Positions 1 to 9,815 of a stretch of 28,120 bases of DNA are shown one piece after another (the first letter of the stretch is position 1; the number at the start of each line of letters is the position of its first letter). The translations under genes were made by a program, and so were the position numbers. The DNA comes from Termitomyces sp. T153 (taxonomy: Eukaryota; Basidiomycota; Agaricomycetes; Agaricales; Lyophyllaceae): the NCBI GenBank assembly GCA_018296165.2, contig JACKQL020000241.1, forward strand, positions 1 to 28,120, in the 5' to 3' direction. Under the pieces are notes generated by a model that ran no database searches, was not told where the DNA came from, and saw nothing but the letters and a program-made list of their open reading frames with translations.

Positions 1-990
1 TCCGCTGACGATGGGGGCTCAGTACACTGGCGAGTCCTTACTAGGCGGACGCGATGTCCTGCGTTTATAACCAGGCGCCCGGGGTTGGAGCGGAGGTGGG
101 GAAAGCTTGCGAGGGGTCCCTAGGGATAGCGGTCCGAGTAAGTCCTGAGTGATTCAGAGGGGTCTAAGACCGGAGGTACTGGTCGCTGACCCAGGGCGGG
201 TGTCAGAGCTAGTTAGTGGGCGCACGAGGAGATTGCGGGGTAGGCAGAGGCTTCTCGGCTGTTGAGGGGCGGGGTCGGTTGGATAGGGGATTACCGGGGC
301 GTGGTGGGTTCCGGGGGCGAGCGGGTAGCGAGGTCCGGAGTTGTCGTTAAGAATGTTCAGGTCGTGGCACATGCGCGGAGTTCGTACTGATGTAGGGAGC
401 AAGGGAACTTCAGAGGAACAAAGGAAATATGTACAGTCGAGACGGGACGGAGACGAGACGAGACTGAGAAAAGATAGATTCGAAACCTAGAAACAGAAAT
501 ACAGACGAGACGAGAGACGAAACATAGGAAACCGGTAAAATGTAATATCAAGACTAAGGTTTGAGGAGTTATTCTATGACTTATATACCAACTACTGGGT
601 GCCTCCGAGGGCGGCGGATGTGATGGCGGGGGTCGACGGAGCTGTGCTGAGTCGACGGGTGTCGGGTACAATCCAAGGTCGGGCCGCGGCGGTATTCTGA
701 TGGGATCAGTTGGGGGCGCGGCCGCTCCGGGGACGTCGTGGCACTCCGGGACGGGTCAGGTGAACTAGGGTAGGAGGTCGGGGACGTATGACGTGGCCAG
801 GAACAGTGGGGGAAGGTCTCAAGGGGGTGTTGATGGCTACGGATAGGGAGTTGCCATCGGGGTTTGCCGGAGAAGCGTCGGAGTTGCCCAGTGTGGGCGT
901 CGAAAGTGTGGGCGGGGTTCCGGGGAGTTAGGCGGGAAATCGGGAGGGGTTGGGGGCCGTGTCTAGGGATCTAGGGAGCGGGTCGTGACA
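1..990 (-). repeat. Element 1, 3' LTR (left copy, 8 bases cut off by window edge)
   Basis: This copy matches 9824-10813 almost base for base. The full repeat is 998 bp and starts TGTCAGG and ends TGACA, so the first 8 bases lie outside the window. It ends at 990, just before the polypurine tract. By eye the two copies differ by a few percent, often at CpG sites (for example ATG here against ACG in the right copy near position 11), so the insertion is not brand new. A GAGACG-rich simple stretch lies at about 438-470. Small open frames inside the LTR come from pyrimidine-rich repeats and are not genes. Confidence 0.95.
543..587 (-). promoter_or_regulatory. Promoter and self-primer segment in element 1 left LTR
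   Basis: On the minus strand TATATAAG (587-580) lies 32 nt upstream of AGTCTTGATATTA (555-543). The right LTR has the same layout at 10410-10366. The 13-mer is the predicted transcript 5' end and is complementary to the primer site next to the 5' LTR. In this 3' LTR it marks the U3/R border. Confidence 0.7.
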
Positions 991-1002
991 TCACCCCCCC
1001 TT
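991..1002 (-). other. Polypurine tract of element 1
   Basis: On the minus strand this reads AAGGGGGGGTGA and directly precedes the 3' LTR start TGTCAC. That is the expected position and composition for the plus-strand DNA primer of a gypsy element. Element 2 has an equivalent tract at 23177-23189. Confidence 0.75.
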
Positions 1003-1204
1003 CAGCATCGAGACCCTTGAGACGTGGGGAGCGAGTCGGGCATCGGTAGGGCGTGGGAATCGAAGTTGATCAATATTGATCAAACCGCAGCGAGCGGCGG
1101 CGGCGTGGGGAAGGAAGTCGAGGTGCGGCCGCCATTCATCAGGGGCCCCTTCTTGATTCATTAAAAAGGGGTGGACGCACCCAGGAGTCTGCCAGCTTGT
1201 TGCG
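1003..1204 (+). promoter_or_regulatory. Conserved upstream region of the antisense gene, element 1
   Basis: About 200 bp between the LTR and the start codon closely match 23190-23386 of element 2, although the LTRs themselves are only distantly alike. Shared blocks include the segment beginning TTCAGC at 1001, the palindrome block at 1066-1083, CCGCAGCGAG near 1085 and a NotI-like GCGGCCGCC near 1125. An AT-rich TTAAAAA (1161-1167) lies about 40 nt before the ATG, where element 2 has AATTTAAA, and is a plausible TATA-like box. Reading this as a promoter is inference from position and conservation. Confidence 0.55.
1066..1083. promoter_or_regulatory. Perfect 18 bp palindrome upstream of antisense gene
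   Basis: TTGATCAATATTGATCAA is identical to its reverse complement. Element 2 keeps the right half and core (CAATATTGATCAA near 23256-23268) at the same place. It could be an operator for a dimeric DNA-binding protein, possibly the Cys-cluster protein encoded 120 bp downstream. That link is inference only. Confidence 0.45.
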
Positions 1205-2900
1205 ATGTCTTCTTCAGCTTATTCTCCCACAGCATCTAGGTCGCCGTCCCCGCCTTCCCAGCCGTCATCCTCCGAAGATTCAGAGGGTCGCCGAGATCGC
1301 TGTCGGGTCGAGGCGATGTACCGTAGTCGTGAGTGCGGCCCGTTCTATGTATCCCAGAACACTGATTGTTCCCTCGCAGAGTTGTCCGCGGCCGTGGCTG
1401 GTCCCTCAGGGCCACCGTCTGGTGCGGATGCGACGCAGCCCCTGGCGGGCGTGGTTACTTCTACGCGTTCCAAGCCTGGCATTCGCCCGGGGGTGGTTCG
1501 ACTTGTTCCAGAGGGTTCGAGGGTGGTGCAGGCGGAGGTGACGCCGGAGCAGTTTGCCGAGGCGGTGGGTCGGGCGAGGGGTCCCCCCACCCTCGAGTGG
1601 TGTCAGGCGGCGGCCCCGGTGAGTGGCCACTTAGCTTCATGTCTCCCGGACCAACATGCCCTTGCAGTGTGCGTCTTGTACCCGACGAGGGGAGCAGTGT
1701 GAGTTTGAGGAACCGGCATCAGGGGTGCGGCGGGACACGTCGGTGTGCCTCCCGTGCCGTTCGCGGCACGAGAAGTGTTCCGTCACCCTGAGTTGGCGGG
1801 CCGTTTGCGTCGCAGCGGAGCAAGGGTGGGATCAGGGTTGGGTCGCAGCACAGCTGGAGGAGGGATGGAAGGGCAGGGTGTTGGGGAGGGGCTCCGGGGC
1901 TGGGGAAGGGGAATGGGTTAGCGCGTCTGTCATGAAGGTGGGTCCTCCGCGGGGTGGGCGGAAGGAGGGGGCCCCTTCCAGGCAGGAGAAGGGGAAACGG
2001 AGGGCGTCCCCTTCACCCGAGGCGGGTCCCAGTAAGCGGGTGCGGGGCGAGCCGGTAATGGGGGGCCCCCCTGGTTCCGCGGTGTATTCCCCTACATCCG
2101 GAGTCCCCGTTGAGCAGTCCACGGACGGGTCGTGGTCGGTTGCGGAGGCCTATCTGCGGCGTCGGGTAGAGGGCTTGGAACGGTTGTTGGTCGCACGCGA
2201 GGGGGAGATTCAGGGGGTATGGGAGGAGAGGGACGGGGCTCGACAGGAGTTGGACGGGGTTCGGAGGGAACGGGACCTGGCGCGGAAGGACAAGGACGTC
2301 GCCGTCGGGACTGCCACGGAGCGATTATCTCGTCTGCAGGAGTTGGAGGTGCGGACGGTGCATTTGCAGGCGCGGGCGGAAGCGGCGGAGGTGGCGGCGC
2401 AGCAGGCAGGGGGCCCAGGGGTGCGGGAGACTCAGCAGGGTTCCAGCGCTGGGGAAGTCCGGGCGGCGGCGGAGAGGGCGCGGCGGCGGGAGGAGTGGCT
2501 CGCCAACGAGGCGGCCTCGGGCCGGCGAGGAGTGCTTCGTGAGTGGTTTTCCCGCTTTCTTCTCCTAAGCGTTGACTCGGGTTCCACAGACTGGGCCCAG
2601 GAGCATCGCATCCTTCTCGACGGAGCGTCGGCAGCGCTGGGGTCCATCCACGATGGGTTGGCGAGGATGCCCGGGGACCTTCCGCCGGAGTTGGGTCAAG
2701 GGGTAACGCAGATGGGGCGTCTGTTGGCAGGGCATCGGCGGAGGGCGACGGCAGACCCCGGGGCGTGGTGGGAGATAGCGACGGACGTGGGGGAACCGCT
2801 CCCCGGGCAACCCGAGGTTCTGGCGGCGGTAGTGGCACAGTTGGAGGTGTTCATGGTGGGAAGGGTAGCGGGGTTAGGGTCGGAGGAGGAGGGAGGGTGA
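1205..2900 (+). CDS. Antisense spliced gene of element 1: Cys6-cluster/coiled-coil protein, unknown function
   Basis: Exons are 1205-1618, 1668-2538 and 2590-2900 (531 aa). The introns are 49 and 51 bp, with GTGAGT donors and TTGCAG and CCACAG acceptors. The total length is a multiple of three. Intron 1 removes a frame break. Intron 2 would read through in frame, but element 2 has an intron at the same codon and phase. The N-terminus (1-138) is Ser/Pro-rich. Exon 2 opens at the first Cys of a C-X2-C-X6-C-X15-C-X2-C-X6-C cluster (C139, 142, 149, 165, 168, 175), which resembles a fungal Zn2Cys6 DNA-binding cluster with a long linker. A basic stretch (GKRRASP to SKRVRG, about 247-265) could be a nuclear signal. 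Residues about 297-384 form a heptad-rich coiled coil. The last 115 residues (WLANEAASGR to the end) are conserved in element 2. It lies between pol and the 3' LTR on the opposite strand and is convergent with pol. A nuclear regulator is plausible but unproven. Confidence 0.75.
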
Positions 2901-3130
2901 GGGGAATTCGGACCCCGTTGCTGACTTGTTCCCTGCCCCTTTCTTGTTCGAGTATATACGTGTACACTACTTGTTCTTATACAGTCGTTGGGCCTTCTGC
3001 TGAGTGTGGGGAGTTTCAGATAGAGCGAGGAGAGGAGTAAGTGGAAACACGTAGGAGAGTATTGGTGGGAGTTGAATCCCTGGTGAACCCAGAGGCGGGG
3101 GTTACGCCCACTATTGCCATCTGTGTTGGG
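2901..3130 (+). other. Convergent 3' flank of antisense gene and pol
   Basis: This is 230 bp between the antisense stop and the pol stop, which face each other. It carries an AT-rich GTATATACGTGTACAC near 2953 that could serve 3' end formation. From about 3035 to 3140 it matches element 2 (about 24655-24755), sharing GAGTTGAATCCC and AGAGGCGGGGGTTA. The similarity stops close to the pol stop codon. No separate gene is seen. Confidence 0.5.
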
Positions 3131-4657
3131 TCAGTCCCGGGGGTTCCGGGGCTTGGCGGGATTCCGTCGGTGGAAGTCCCGGATTTCGTCGGGGGCTCTG
3201 TCGAGGTTCCTTCGGGGCTCCCACGTATCGTCCTCAGGCCTGTAGCCCTTCCAGCGGACCAAGTACTGGAGTCGGCCGCGAACTACCCGGGAGTCGAGGA
3301 TCTTGTCGACCTCGTAGTGGTACTCGTCCTCGACTTCAACGGGGGGCGGTCGGCTGGGGCGTTGGCCGGGGAAGGGGTCTGGAGCGTGCCTTTCAAGGAG
3401 TCGAATGTGGAACACAGGGTGGAGGCCCTTCAGACCCAGAGGCAGGTCGAGCTTGTAAGCGTGGGTGGAGACCTTCCGGAGGATCTTGAATGGGCCGAGG
3501 CGTTTGTGGTCGAGTTTGATAGAGGGCCTCCGGGTCTTAAGATTTCGTCGGTCGAGCCAGACCAAGGTGCCGGGGGGCCAGTCGGGGGTCGGCTGGCAGC
3601 GGGCGTCGGCGTGCTTGGAGTAGGCTTGGTTGGCGGTGTCGATCTCATCCCGGAGGAATTGGTGGAGGGACCGGAGGTCCTCGGCAACTTCGTGGGCAAC
3701 GTGGGAGGGGATGTCTTTGAGGGACAGCGTGAGTCGGGGATTGTAGCCCTTGTTGGCGTAAAAGGGGGAAACTCCGGTGGCGGAATGAGGCGTGTTGTTG
3801 TAGGTGAATTCAGCGAGGGGGAGCTCCGCGCGCCAGTCGTTCTGTAAATAGTTAACGTAGAGGCGAAGATACTGTTCTAACGTCTGGTTTACGCGCTCGG
3901 TTTGCCTGTCGGTTTCCGGGTGGTAGGCGGTAGAGAGGCTGGTCTTGATCTCGAGTGCCTTGCACAGCGATTGCCAGAAATGAGACACGAATAGGGGCCC
4001 ACGGTCGGAGATGATGTCATTGGGAAGTCCGTGTTTGGAGAATACGTGTTCTAGAAATAGTTTGGTGAAATCCAGGGCGGTGTCGGTGGTGTGGCAGGGA
4101 ATAAAGAGGGCCTGCTTGGTAAGGCGGCAGACGACGACAAGGATTGCGTCGAAACCTTCGGAATCGGGGAGTTCAACGATATGATCCATCGATATTGAAG
4201 ACCAGGGGCGGCGACCAACGGGGAGGGGTTTCAGTAATTCGTGGGGGCGATGGCGGGGGACTTTAGCCCGTAGGCAGGGCTCGCAGGCCCTCACGTATCG
4301 CGTGACGTCCTTCTTCATTCCTGGCCAAAAATAAGTCCGGGAGATGAGTTGAAGGGTCTTACGAATTCCTGGGTGCCCCCGGAGTTTGTGATCGTGGTGC
4401 TGCCGGAGTATGTCGAGGCAAATGGACTTGTGGTCCGGGGCGTAGATTCGTCCACTTCGGAGCAGCAGGCGGTGGTCCGGGGATAGCGAAAAGGGGTTGT
4501 CTACGCTCGACTTGTCGGGATTGTTGCGGGGGTCGTGCTGGTTGAAGAAGGGGTCCGGGGGTGAATTCCTGATTTGCTGGAGGATTCCTTCTTCGTTTAA
4601 AATCAGCACGGCATGTAGATGTTCGGGTGGGATTACCACTCGATGGTTGAATGCATT
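3131..4657 (-). pseudogene. pol 3' part: integrase with C-terminal chromodomain (element 1)
   Basis: This is the downstream part of pol, in the same frame as the protease-RT part and separated from it only by a TGA at 4660-4658. Counting from the Met at 4639 (502 aa), there is a zinc-binding domain with H84, H89, C119 and C122, then the integrase core with D152 (SMDHIVELP), D212 (SDRGPLFVS) and E248 ([10 protein letters not shown]), so the DDE triad is present. The R in TDRQTE replaces the G usual in the family, as expected from a CpG-to-CpA change. The last 70 residues form a chromodomain ([22 protein letters not shown]), placing the element among chromoviruses. Integrase inserts the cDNA, and the chromodomain usually directs it to modified histones. 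The domain looks nearly functional, but the upstream stop would keep it from being made as part of Pol. Confidence 0.9.
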
Positions 4658-7210
4658 TCATTTGGTTTCGAACGATTTCTTCGGATACACGTTGGGTCTT
4701 CGAGTGAGGGCGTCGGGCTTTGCGCCGAGTCGCCCGGGGCGGTAGTGAATGGTAAAATTGTACTCCGAAAGGGTTTCGGACCATCGAGCCTGGCGGCGGC
4801 TGAGCTGTTTTGTGGTCGTGAAATATTGCAGGTTGTTGTGATCGGAGTAGACTTGGATGCGGTGCGGGGACCCCTCGAGGTAGGCCCGCCACTGATGGAA
4901 GGCTTCAACGATCACGAGGAGCTCCTTGTCGTAAATGTCGTAGTTGAGTTCCGCTGGGATCATTGATCGGGTGTAGAAGGCGACGGGGCGGAGATCCTTG
5001 CCCTCCGAGTTCGACTGGGAGAGTATCCTGGCGATAGCGTAGTCGGAGGCGTCACATTCGAGCACGATCAGTAGGGAGGGATCGAAATGGCGGAGGACCG
5101 GAGCGGAGGTGAAGGCCTTCTTCAGGAGGAGGAATACGCTCTGGCACTTGCTGTCCCAATCCCAAGGGGTGTCCTTCCTTGTGAGCCAGTTGAGGGGCTT
5201 GGTAATTCCGGAGTAGTTGTCGATGAAGCGGCGATAGAAGTTAGCAAACCCCAAGAATGACTGTACCTCCTTGACGTTCTGCGAGGAGGGCCAGTTGAGT
5301 ATCGCGTCGACCTTGGCGGGATCCATGCGCACACCGTCGGGGGTGACGATGACCCCGAGATATTCGACTTCCGCTGTGTGGAATGAGCACTTTTCGGGTT
5401 TAGCATGAAGGTGATACTCTCGGAGCCGTTCCAGGACACGGCGGACGTGCTCTGAATGCTCCGCCGGCGAATTTGAGTAGATCAGGATATCGTCCAAATA
5501 CACAATGACAAAGACGTCGTTCATGTCGTGGAAGATGTTGTTCATGAAGTACTGGAAGGTGGCGGGGGAGTTAGTCATTCCGAAGGGCATTACGAGATAC
5601 TCAAAGAGGCCGTAGCAGGTGCGAAAGGCGGTCTTCCATTCATGCCCCGGGGCGATCCAGACGTTGTTGTAGCCGGAACGAAGGTTGATTTTTGTGTAAA
5701 TCTTGGCGTTGCGAAGGCGATCAACAAGGTCTCCGATTAAGGGGAGGGGGTACCGGTTCTTCTTGGTGACTTTGTTGAGTCCCCGATAATCCACACAGAG
5801 TCGGAGGGATCCGTCTTTTTTCTTGGCGAACAGAACCGGGGCGCCAGCCGCAGAGATCGAGGGACATATGAAACCTTTGCCGAGCATGTCATCGAGGTAT
5901 TCCTTCAGGGCCCGGAGCTCGATTTCGGACATGTTGTAGATCTTGCCAAACGGGGGTGAGGTGCCTTCTTCAAGGTCGATCTGGTGGTCGTAGGAGCGGT
6001 GCGGAGGGAGTTCCTTGGCACTTCCTTCGGAGAACACGTCAGCGAATTCATGATACTCCGGGGGAACTACTTCGGATAGGATCTGTTCCTCCGTCTTCCT
6101 TTCTGGCGTGATAGTCCCTGTGCAGAGGTATTTCTCCGGTAGGGCTGGCGTGACTTGCAACTGGAAGGCGGGGGTGCCTTCTTGTAGGAGGCGCGCGAAG
6201 GGGACGGCGCCGATGATTTTAATGTCGAGGTTTCCGGAGTCGACGGGGTTGGGTCCCGTAGATGTAGCAGTCGGATCCGGGGTGGCGTCGGGGTCTGGGA
6301 TAGGCTGGAAGCGGAGGTGGATGGCAGCTGCTAAGCTTGCTTCGGGGCCGGGGAATTGCATGGTAAGGTTCTTCCAGTTGATGTCGGGGTTGACGTCTTG
6401 CAGCCACGGGAGTCTGAGCACGATTGGGGTCGACGGGGGTAGTTGGGTAACGAGGAGTCGGGCCTGAAACTGCAGGTCGTTATCGAGGGTGAGGGTGTTG
6501 TCGTGGTACTGCGTGATTCTTGTCGTGGCAGGGCTCCCATCGAAGAGTTGGAGCTCGAGGGGTTTGTCGAGGTCGTTGCGTCGGAGGTCGAGTTGGTTGC
6601 TGACAAAGACACCGGAGGCGCCGCTGTCTACGAGGGCGGGGAGTTCCTTGAGCGAGCCGCCAAGTCGGACATAGATGACGAACGATCGCGCAGATCTAGA
6701 GCGAAGTTGCGGCGGGGTCCGGGGTTGGTTGATCGTGGCCTCGGAGCTCTCGGAGGGGGGTGGGACATGGAAGGGTACCAGTCCGGAATCGGCGGGGTTG
6801 TCCCGGTCGAGGCGTAGGGTGAGACTGGGCCAATTGACGCGGGGATTGGTGGAGCGGAGCCATGAGAACCCTAAGACGATGGGGGCGGAGGGGTGTAATT
6901 TTGTGATGAGTAGCCGGAGTTCTTGCTGTTGTCCGTCGGCGAAGGTCAGGGTCATTTCTAGGCAATGAGTGATGTCTCCCGCTGGGGTAGAGTCTCCGTC
7001 AAAGAGTTTGAGGGGGATCGGGGCGGGGAGACGGCGGAGGGATTGTGGGGCGAGCGCTGCCAGGGATTCGTCAACAAAGTTATCGGTGGCACTGCTGTCG
7101 ACTAGTGTGGGGACGGGTTTGTCGGTGAAGGGGAGAGTGGTGCGGAGGAGGAGGTTTGTGGAGGAGTGGGAGGGGAGGTGTGCCGGGGGGTTGTCCAGGG
7201 CGAGCATCAT
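4658..7210 (-). pseudogene. pol 5' part: two retropepsin-like repeats, reverse transcriptase, RNase H (element 1)
   Basis: 850 aa from the first Met, ending at TGA. Two protease-like repeats come first. Repeat 1 (about 31-135) has VDSSATDNF (D38) and IVLGFSWL. Repeat 2 (about 178-285) has VDSGASGVF (D195) and IVLRLPWL. A linker with PPEYHEFADVF follows, then RT (about 450-640) with FAKKKDGSLR, YRGLNKVTKKNRYPLP, MPFGMTNSPATFQ and YLDD (571-574). RNase H occupies about 690-840, with DASDYA, DKELL, YSDHNNL and ALTRRP. The motif A aspartate, normally in KIDLR, is Asn509 (KINLR), which should abolish polymerase activity. Val-Trp and Thr-Cys near 517 and 531 sit where Arg is common. All three changes fit CpG transitions. 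The pol frame is -1 relative to gag and is open for about 36 nt upstream of the gag stop, so expression by -1 frameshifting is possible. Confidence 0.9.
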
Positions 7211-7281
7211 TGCGCGGAGAAGTGTGGCTGGGGCGGAGAAGACGTCGGGATGTGGTCCGCGGTCTAGTGCGTCTTCCAGAC

Positions 7282-9783
7282 CTAAACCGCCGACTCGTTT
7301 TCCGTGAACTGGTAGTTACAGTCTTCTCTGTCGATCGTCCACACGGCGCGTCCCATTACCTGTCGTTTAGGGCAACTGCAAATAAAATGTCCCTGCTCAC
7401 CACATAGGATGCACGCGCCCTCCTTCCGTCGTTTCTCCTGCGTTTCTTCCGGCACGTCGATCCACTGACTGTCCTGGATCCTGTTTGCGCATAGGGCTTC
7501 CTGATCGTCGGCGGGGTCCGGGATGTCGTCGCGATCGTCGGGATTGGTATCCGGAGGTACTGGGGTGTTGTGGAGGTCGGCGGCGTTGAGCTGGGCGGGT
7601 GGTCGCTGCCCCGGGGGCCGATTAGCGTTGGGGACTCCTCGGCCCGGGGGAAAGCGGGGTGCAGGGTTAGCAGGGTTAGCGGGGATGGAGGGTCGGATGC
7701 CATTGGTTGCTCCGGCCTGCCAGTTGGTGTTACCGGAGGTATTCCATGAGGTCCGGGGCGCCGTGTTTTTGCTGCGATCTTCCCAATAACGTTGGTCGAC
7801 CTGGGTAACAAGCGCCTTGTACCCGTCGTAGGTGGTTTGTTTGGGCGCGAGGCGAAGGACGTCCTTGATCCGTTGGGGCAGGGCACGACAGAGGGCGAAC
7901 CGGAGGGCGTTGTAATTCCAGCCGGTCTTGTAGGCCTCTCGCTCGAATCGTACGATGAAGGTTGTGAAGCGTTCATTGTCGCGCATTCAGAGGTTGAAGA
8001 GATTTTCCTCCGCCTCTGCTACGGTGTCAAAGACGCCAAACTTACTCGAGAACTCTTGAGTGAAAGCGAGCCAATGGGAGAGTACGGGATTGTTTGGGTC
8101 GAACCGGAGTAGCGCGGTGTAGTGGTCGAAGGCGATGCCCTGTAAGTATGATGCGGCGAAGGCTACTCGTGAGCTCTCAAGCTGAAAAGTGATGGGCTTA
8201 GCTTGAAACATAGTTAAACACTGGGTCAGGAAGATTCGCCACTTCCGGGGGTCGCGGCCGGTGAAGGGTTCGGGCTTCTGGATGTCGAGCTTTCCTTCCC
8301 GGGCCAGTGCGTCGCGGGTGTCATCCTGCGAATTTTGAGTTCAGGGTGGGGGTCCAGCGTTGTAGTAGTAGTAGTAGTTGTTTCCGTTTCCGCGCTGGGG
8401 GGGAAAATTGTCCATCGCCGGGCCCCCCGGTCCGCCATTGGGTGGTCCCCCACCGGGGTTTTGACCTACACTACCCGGGGCGGGTCCTGGGGCCCATCGA
8501 GGGGGAGAGGGTCCTCCGGGATTCGGGGGTCCGAAATAGTTGATGTCGTTGGGGGGGTTAGGCATCGGGGTGGGCGGGGGACGAAAGGGGTTGGCGGACA
8601 GAGGGGGTCGGGGCGCCCCGGGGCCCAGGGGCTGTCGCGGGGGGACTGGGGCGTTGGGACGGGGCGGAGGGGCGTTGCTACGAGGGGCGCGGAGGTCGAA
8701 ATGGGGGGGTCGGTCTCGTTGGGGCCCGTTGCGCGGGGGGTGTTCGTCGACGGGGTTGCCCGGCTCGTCGATATAGGAGAGGGTCCGGTTGTCGTCGTCG
8801 ACGCGTAGGGACGGTCGTTGGGAGCGGATTTCGGGGATGGCGGGTTGATCCCAGGTTCGGAAGGCGCTGGGCACCGAGCTGGCCCGGGGCCGGGCGGAGA
8901 GGGCCAGGGTGTGGGCGGCGGGTTGGTCGAACAGCCCCCCCGCGGGGTTGAGATTCCTCAAGATGCTGGAGGCCGCGTTGAGTTCTTCCTGCTGGCGGGG
9001 AACGGAAGATGGGGCTTCGTTTCGTGTCCCGACGGGTTCCTCGCGTTGCACGTGGAAGGAGCGGGCAGGGTCCAGGGGATCTTCGAAGGGGCGGGGGTTC
9101 GGGCTAGTGTGGATTTCTTCGACCAAGGCGCGGAGCTCGTTCCGTAAGTTCTCGTCGAGGCCCAGGGTGCCTTGCATATTCTCCGGGAGGTTCCCTTGCA
9201 GGTAGCGTTTGTGGAAGTCGAGGAGTCGGTCCGCCCAGACCTCCGGGGTTGTGGAGGTGTCGGGGTAGCCTAGGCTGGTAAGGAAGGTGCGGGTACGCCT
9301 TGCGAATTCCGCAGGGGACAGGCGGAGGAAGCGGAGAACTTCGTCGCGTTGCTGGGCGTAGGCTTCGATCCTCTGCTGCCTGGGGGAAGGAGGGGTTTGA
9401 ACGGCGAATGGTGGGCGGGGTGGGGAATAGTTATCCGTAGCTTCCGGAGGGGCTGGGGCTGCAGCGGGGATTGGATACGCATAGTAATGGGCGGGGGGAA
9501 GGTAGGCGGGGTTGGGGGGTGCTGCGGAGTATCCTCCGGGGTTGATACGGGGGTTGTTGCCATCGGCGTGGAATGCGGGAGGGCGGCGCCAGCCCGGGGG
9601 TATTCCCTGGCTGATGGAGGGGGCGTAGAACACCTGGTTGGGGTCAGGGGTCCAGTGACGGGGCACGTATTGGTCCGTGAAGGGGCCCGGGTAGAATGGG
9701 GCGTAGGGATTTTCCAATATGGGCCGGCCGTAGGCGTCGGTTGGGTAACCGACTGGGTTGTACGCGGGGTTGAACGCAGACAT
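7282..9783 (-). pseudogene. gag polyprotein with two in-frame TGA stops (element 1)
   Basis: One frame from the Met at 9783 to TAG at 7284-7282 is broken only by TGA at 8343-8341 and 7989-7987. The N-terminal 480 residues are rich in Pro, Asn and Tyr (MSAFNPAYNP, DAYGRPILENPYAPF) and end in a Tyr run encoded by a (GTA)n microsatellite near 8353-8370. The capsid-like core follows, with KWRIFLTQCL, LQGIAFDHYTALL, FTQEFSSKFG and MRDNERFTTFIVRFE. The C-terminal part has a CCHC zinc knuckle, C-ILC-GEQG-H-FICS-C, that binds nucleic acid. Both stops are TGA, as expected if CGA arginine codons lost a methylated C. The ATG at 9783 was chosen because it lies 20 nt inside the primer site and the matching start is recognisable in element 2. 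Confidence 0.88.
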
Positions 9784-9802
9784 CGAGAACGGGGTAAGGG
9801 GG

Positions 9803-9815
9803 AGTCTTGATATTA
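9803..9815 (-). other. Self-primer binding site of element 1
   Basis: On the minus strand TAATATCAAGACT begins immediately after the 5' LTR. It is the exact 13 nt complement of AGTCTTGATATTA inside the LTR (10378-10366), which sits 32 nt downstream of a TATA box and is therefore the predicted RNA 5' end. No TGG-initiated match to a tRNA 3' end is seen. This is the arrangement known for Tf1 and sushi, where the transcript folds back, is cleaved and primes its own reverse transcription. Confidence 0.75.

Noticed and set aside
2092..2838. A 248-codon minus-strand open frame opposite the antisense gene
   Set aside because: Pro/Ser-rich complement of the coiled-coil gene, with no recognisable motif; the plus-strand reading is supported by splicing and conservation with element 2.
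3041..3847. A 268-codon plus-strand open frame just downstream of the antisense gene
   Set aside because: It lies entirely across the integrase coding sequence, has no zinc, coiled-coil or splice features and no counterpart in element 2; it is the complement of well-supported integrase codons.
8335..8808. Gly-rich plus-strand open frames over gag
   Set aside because: They are the complement of the Pro-rich gag N-terminus; the Val run is the (GTA)n microsatellite.
9795..9815. A tRNA primer binding site next to the 5' LTR
   Set aside because: No TGG followed by a tRNA 3' end is present; the sequence instead exactly complements the LTR transcript start.
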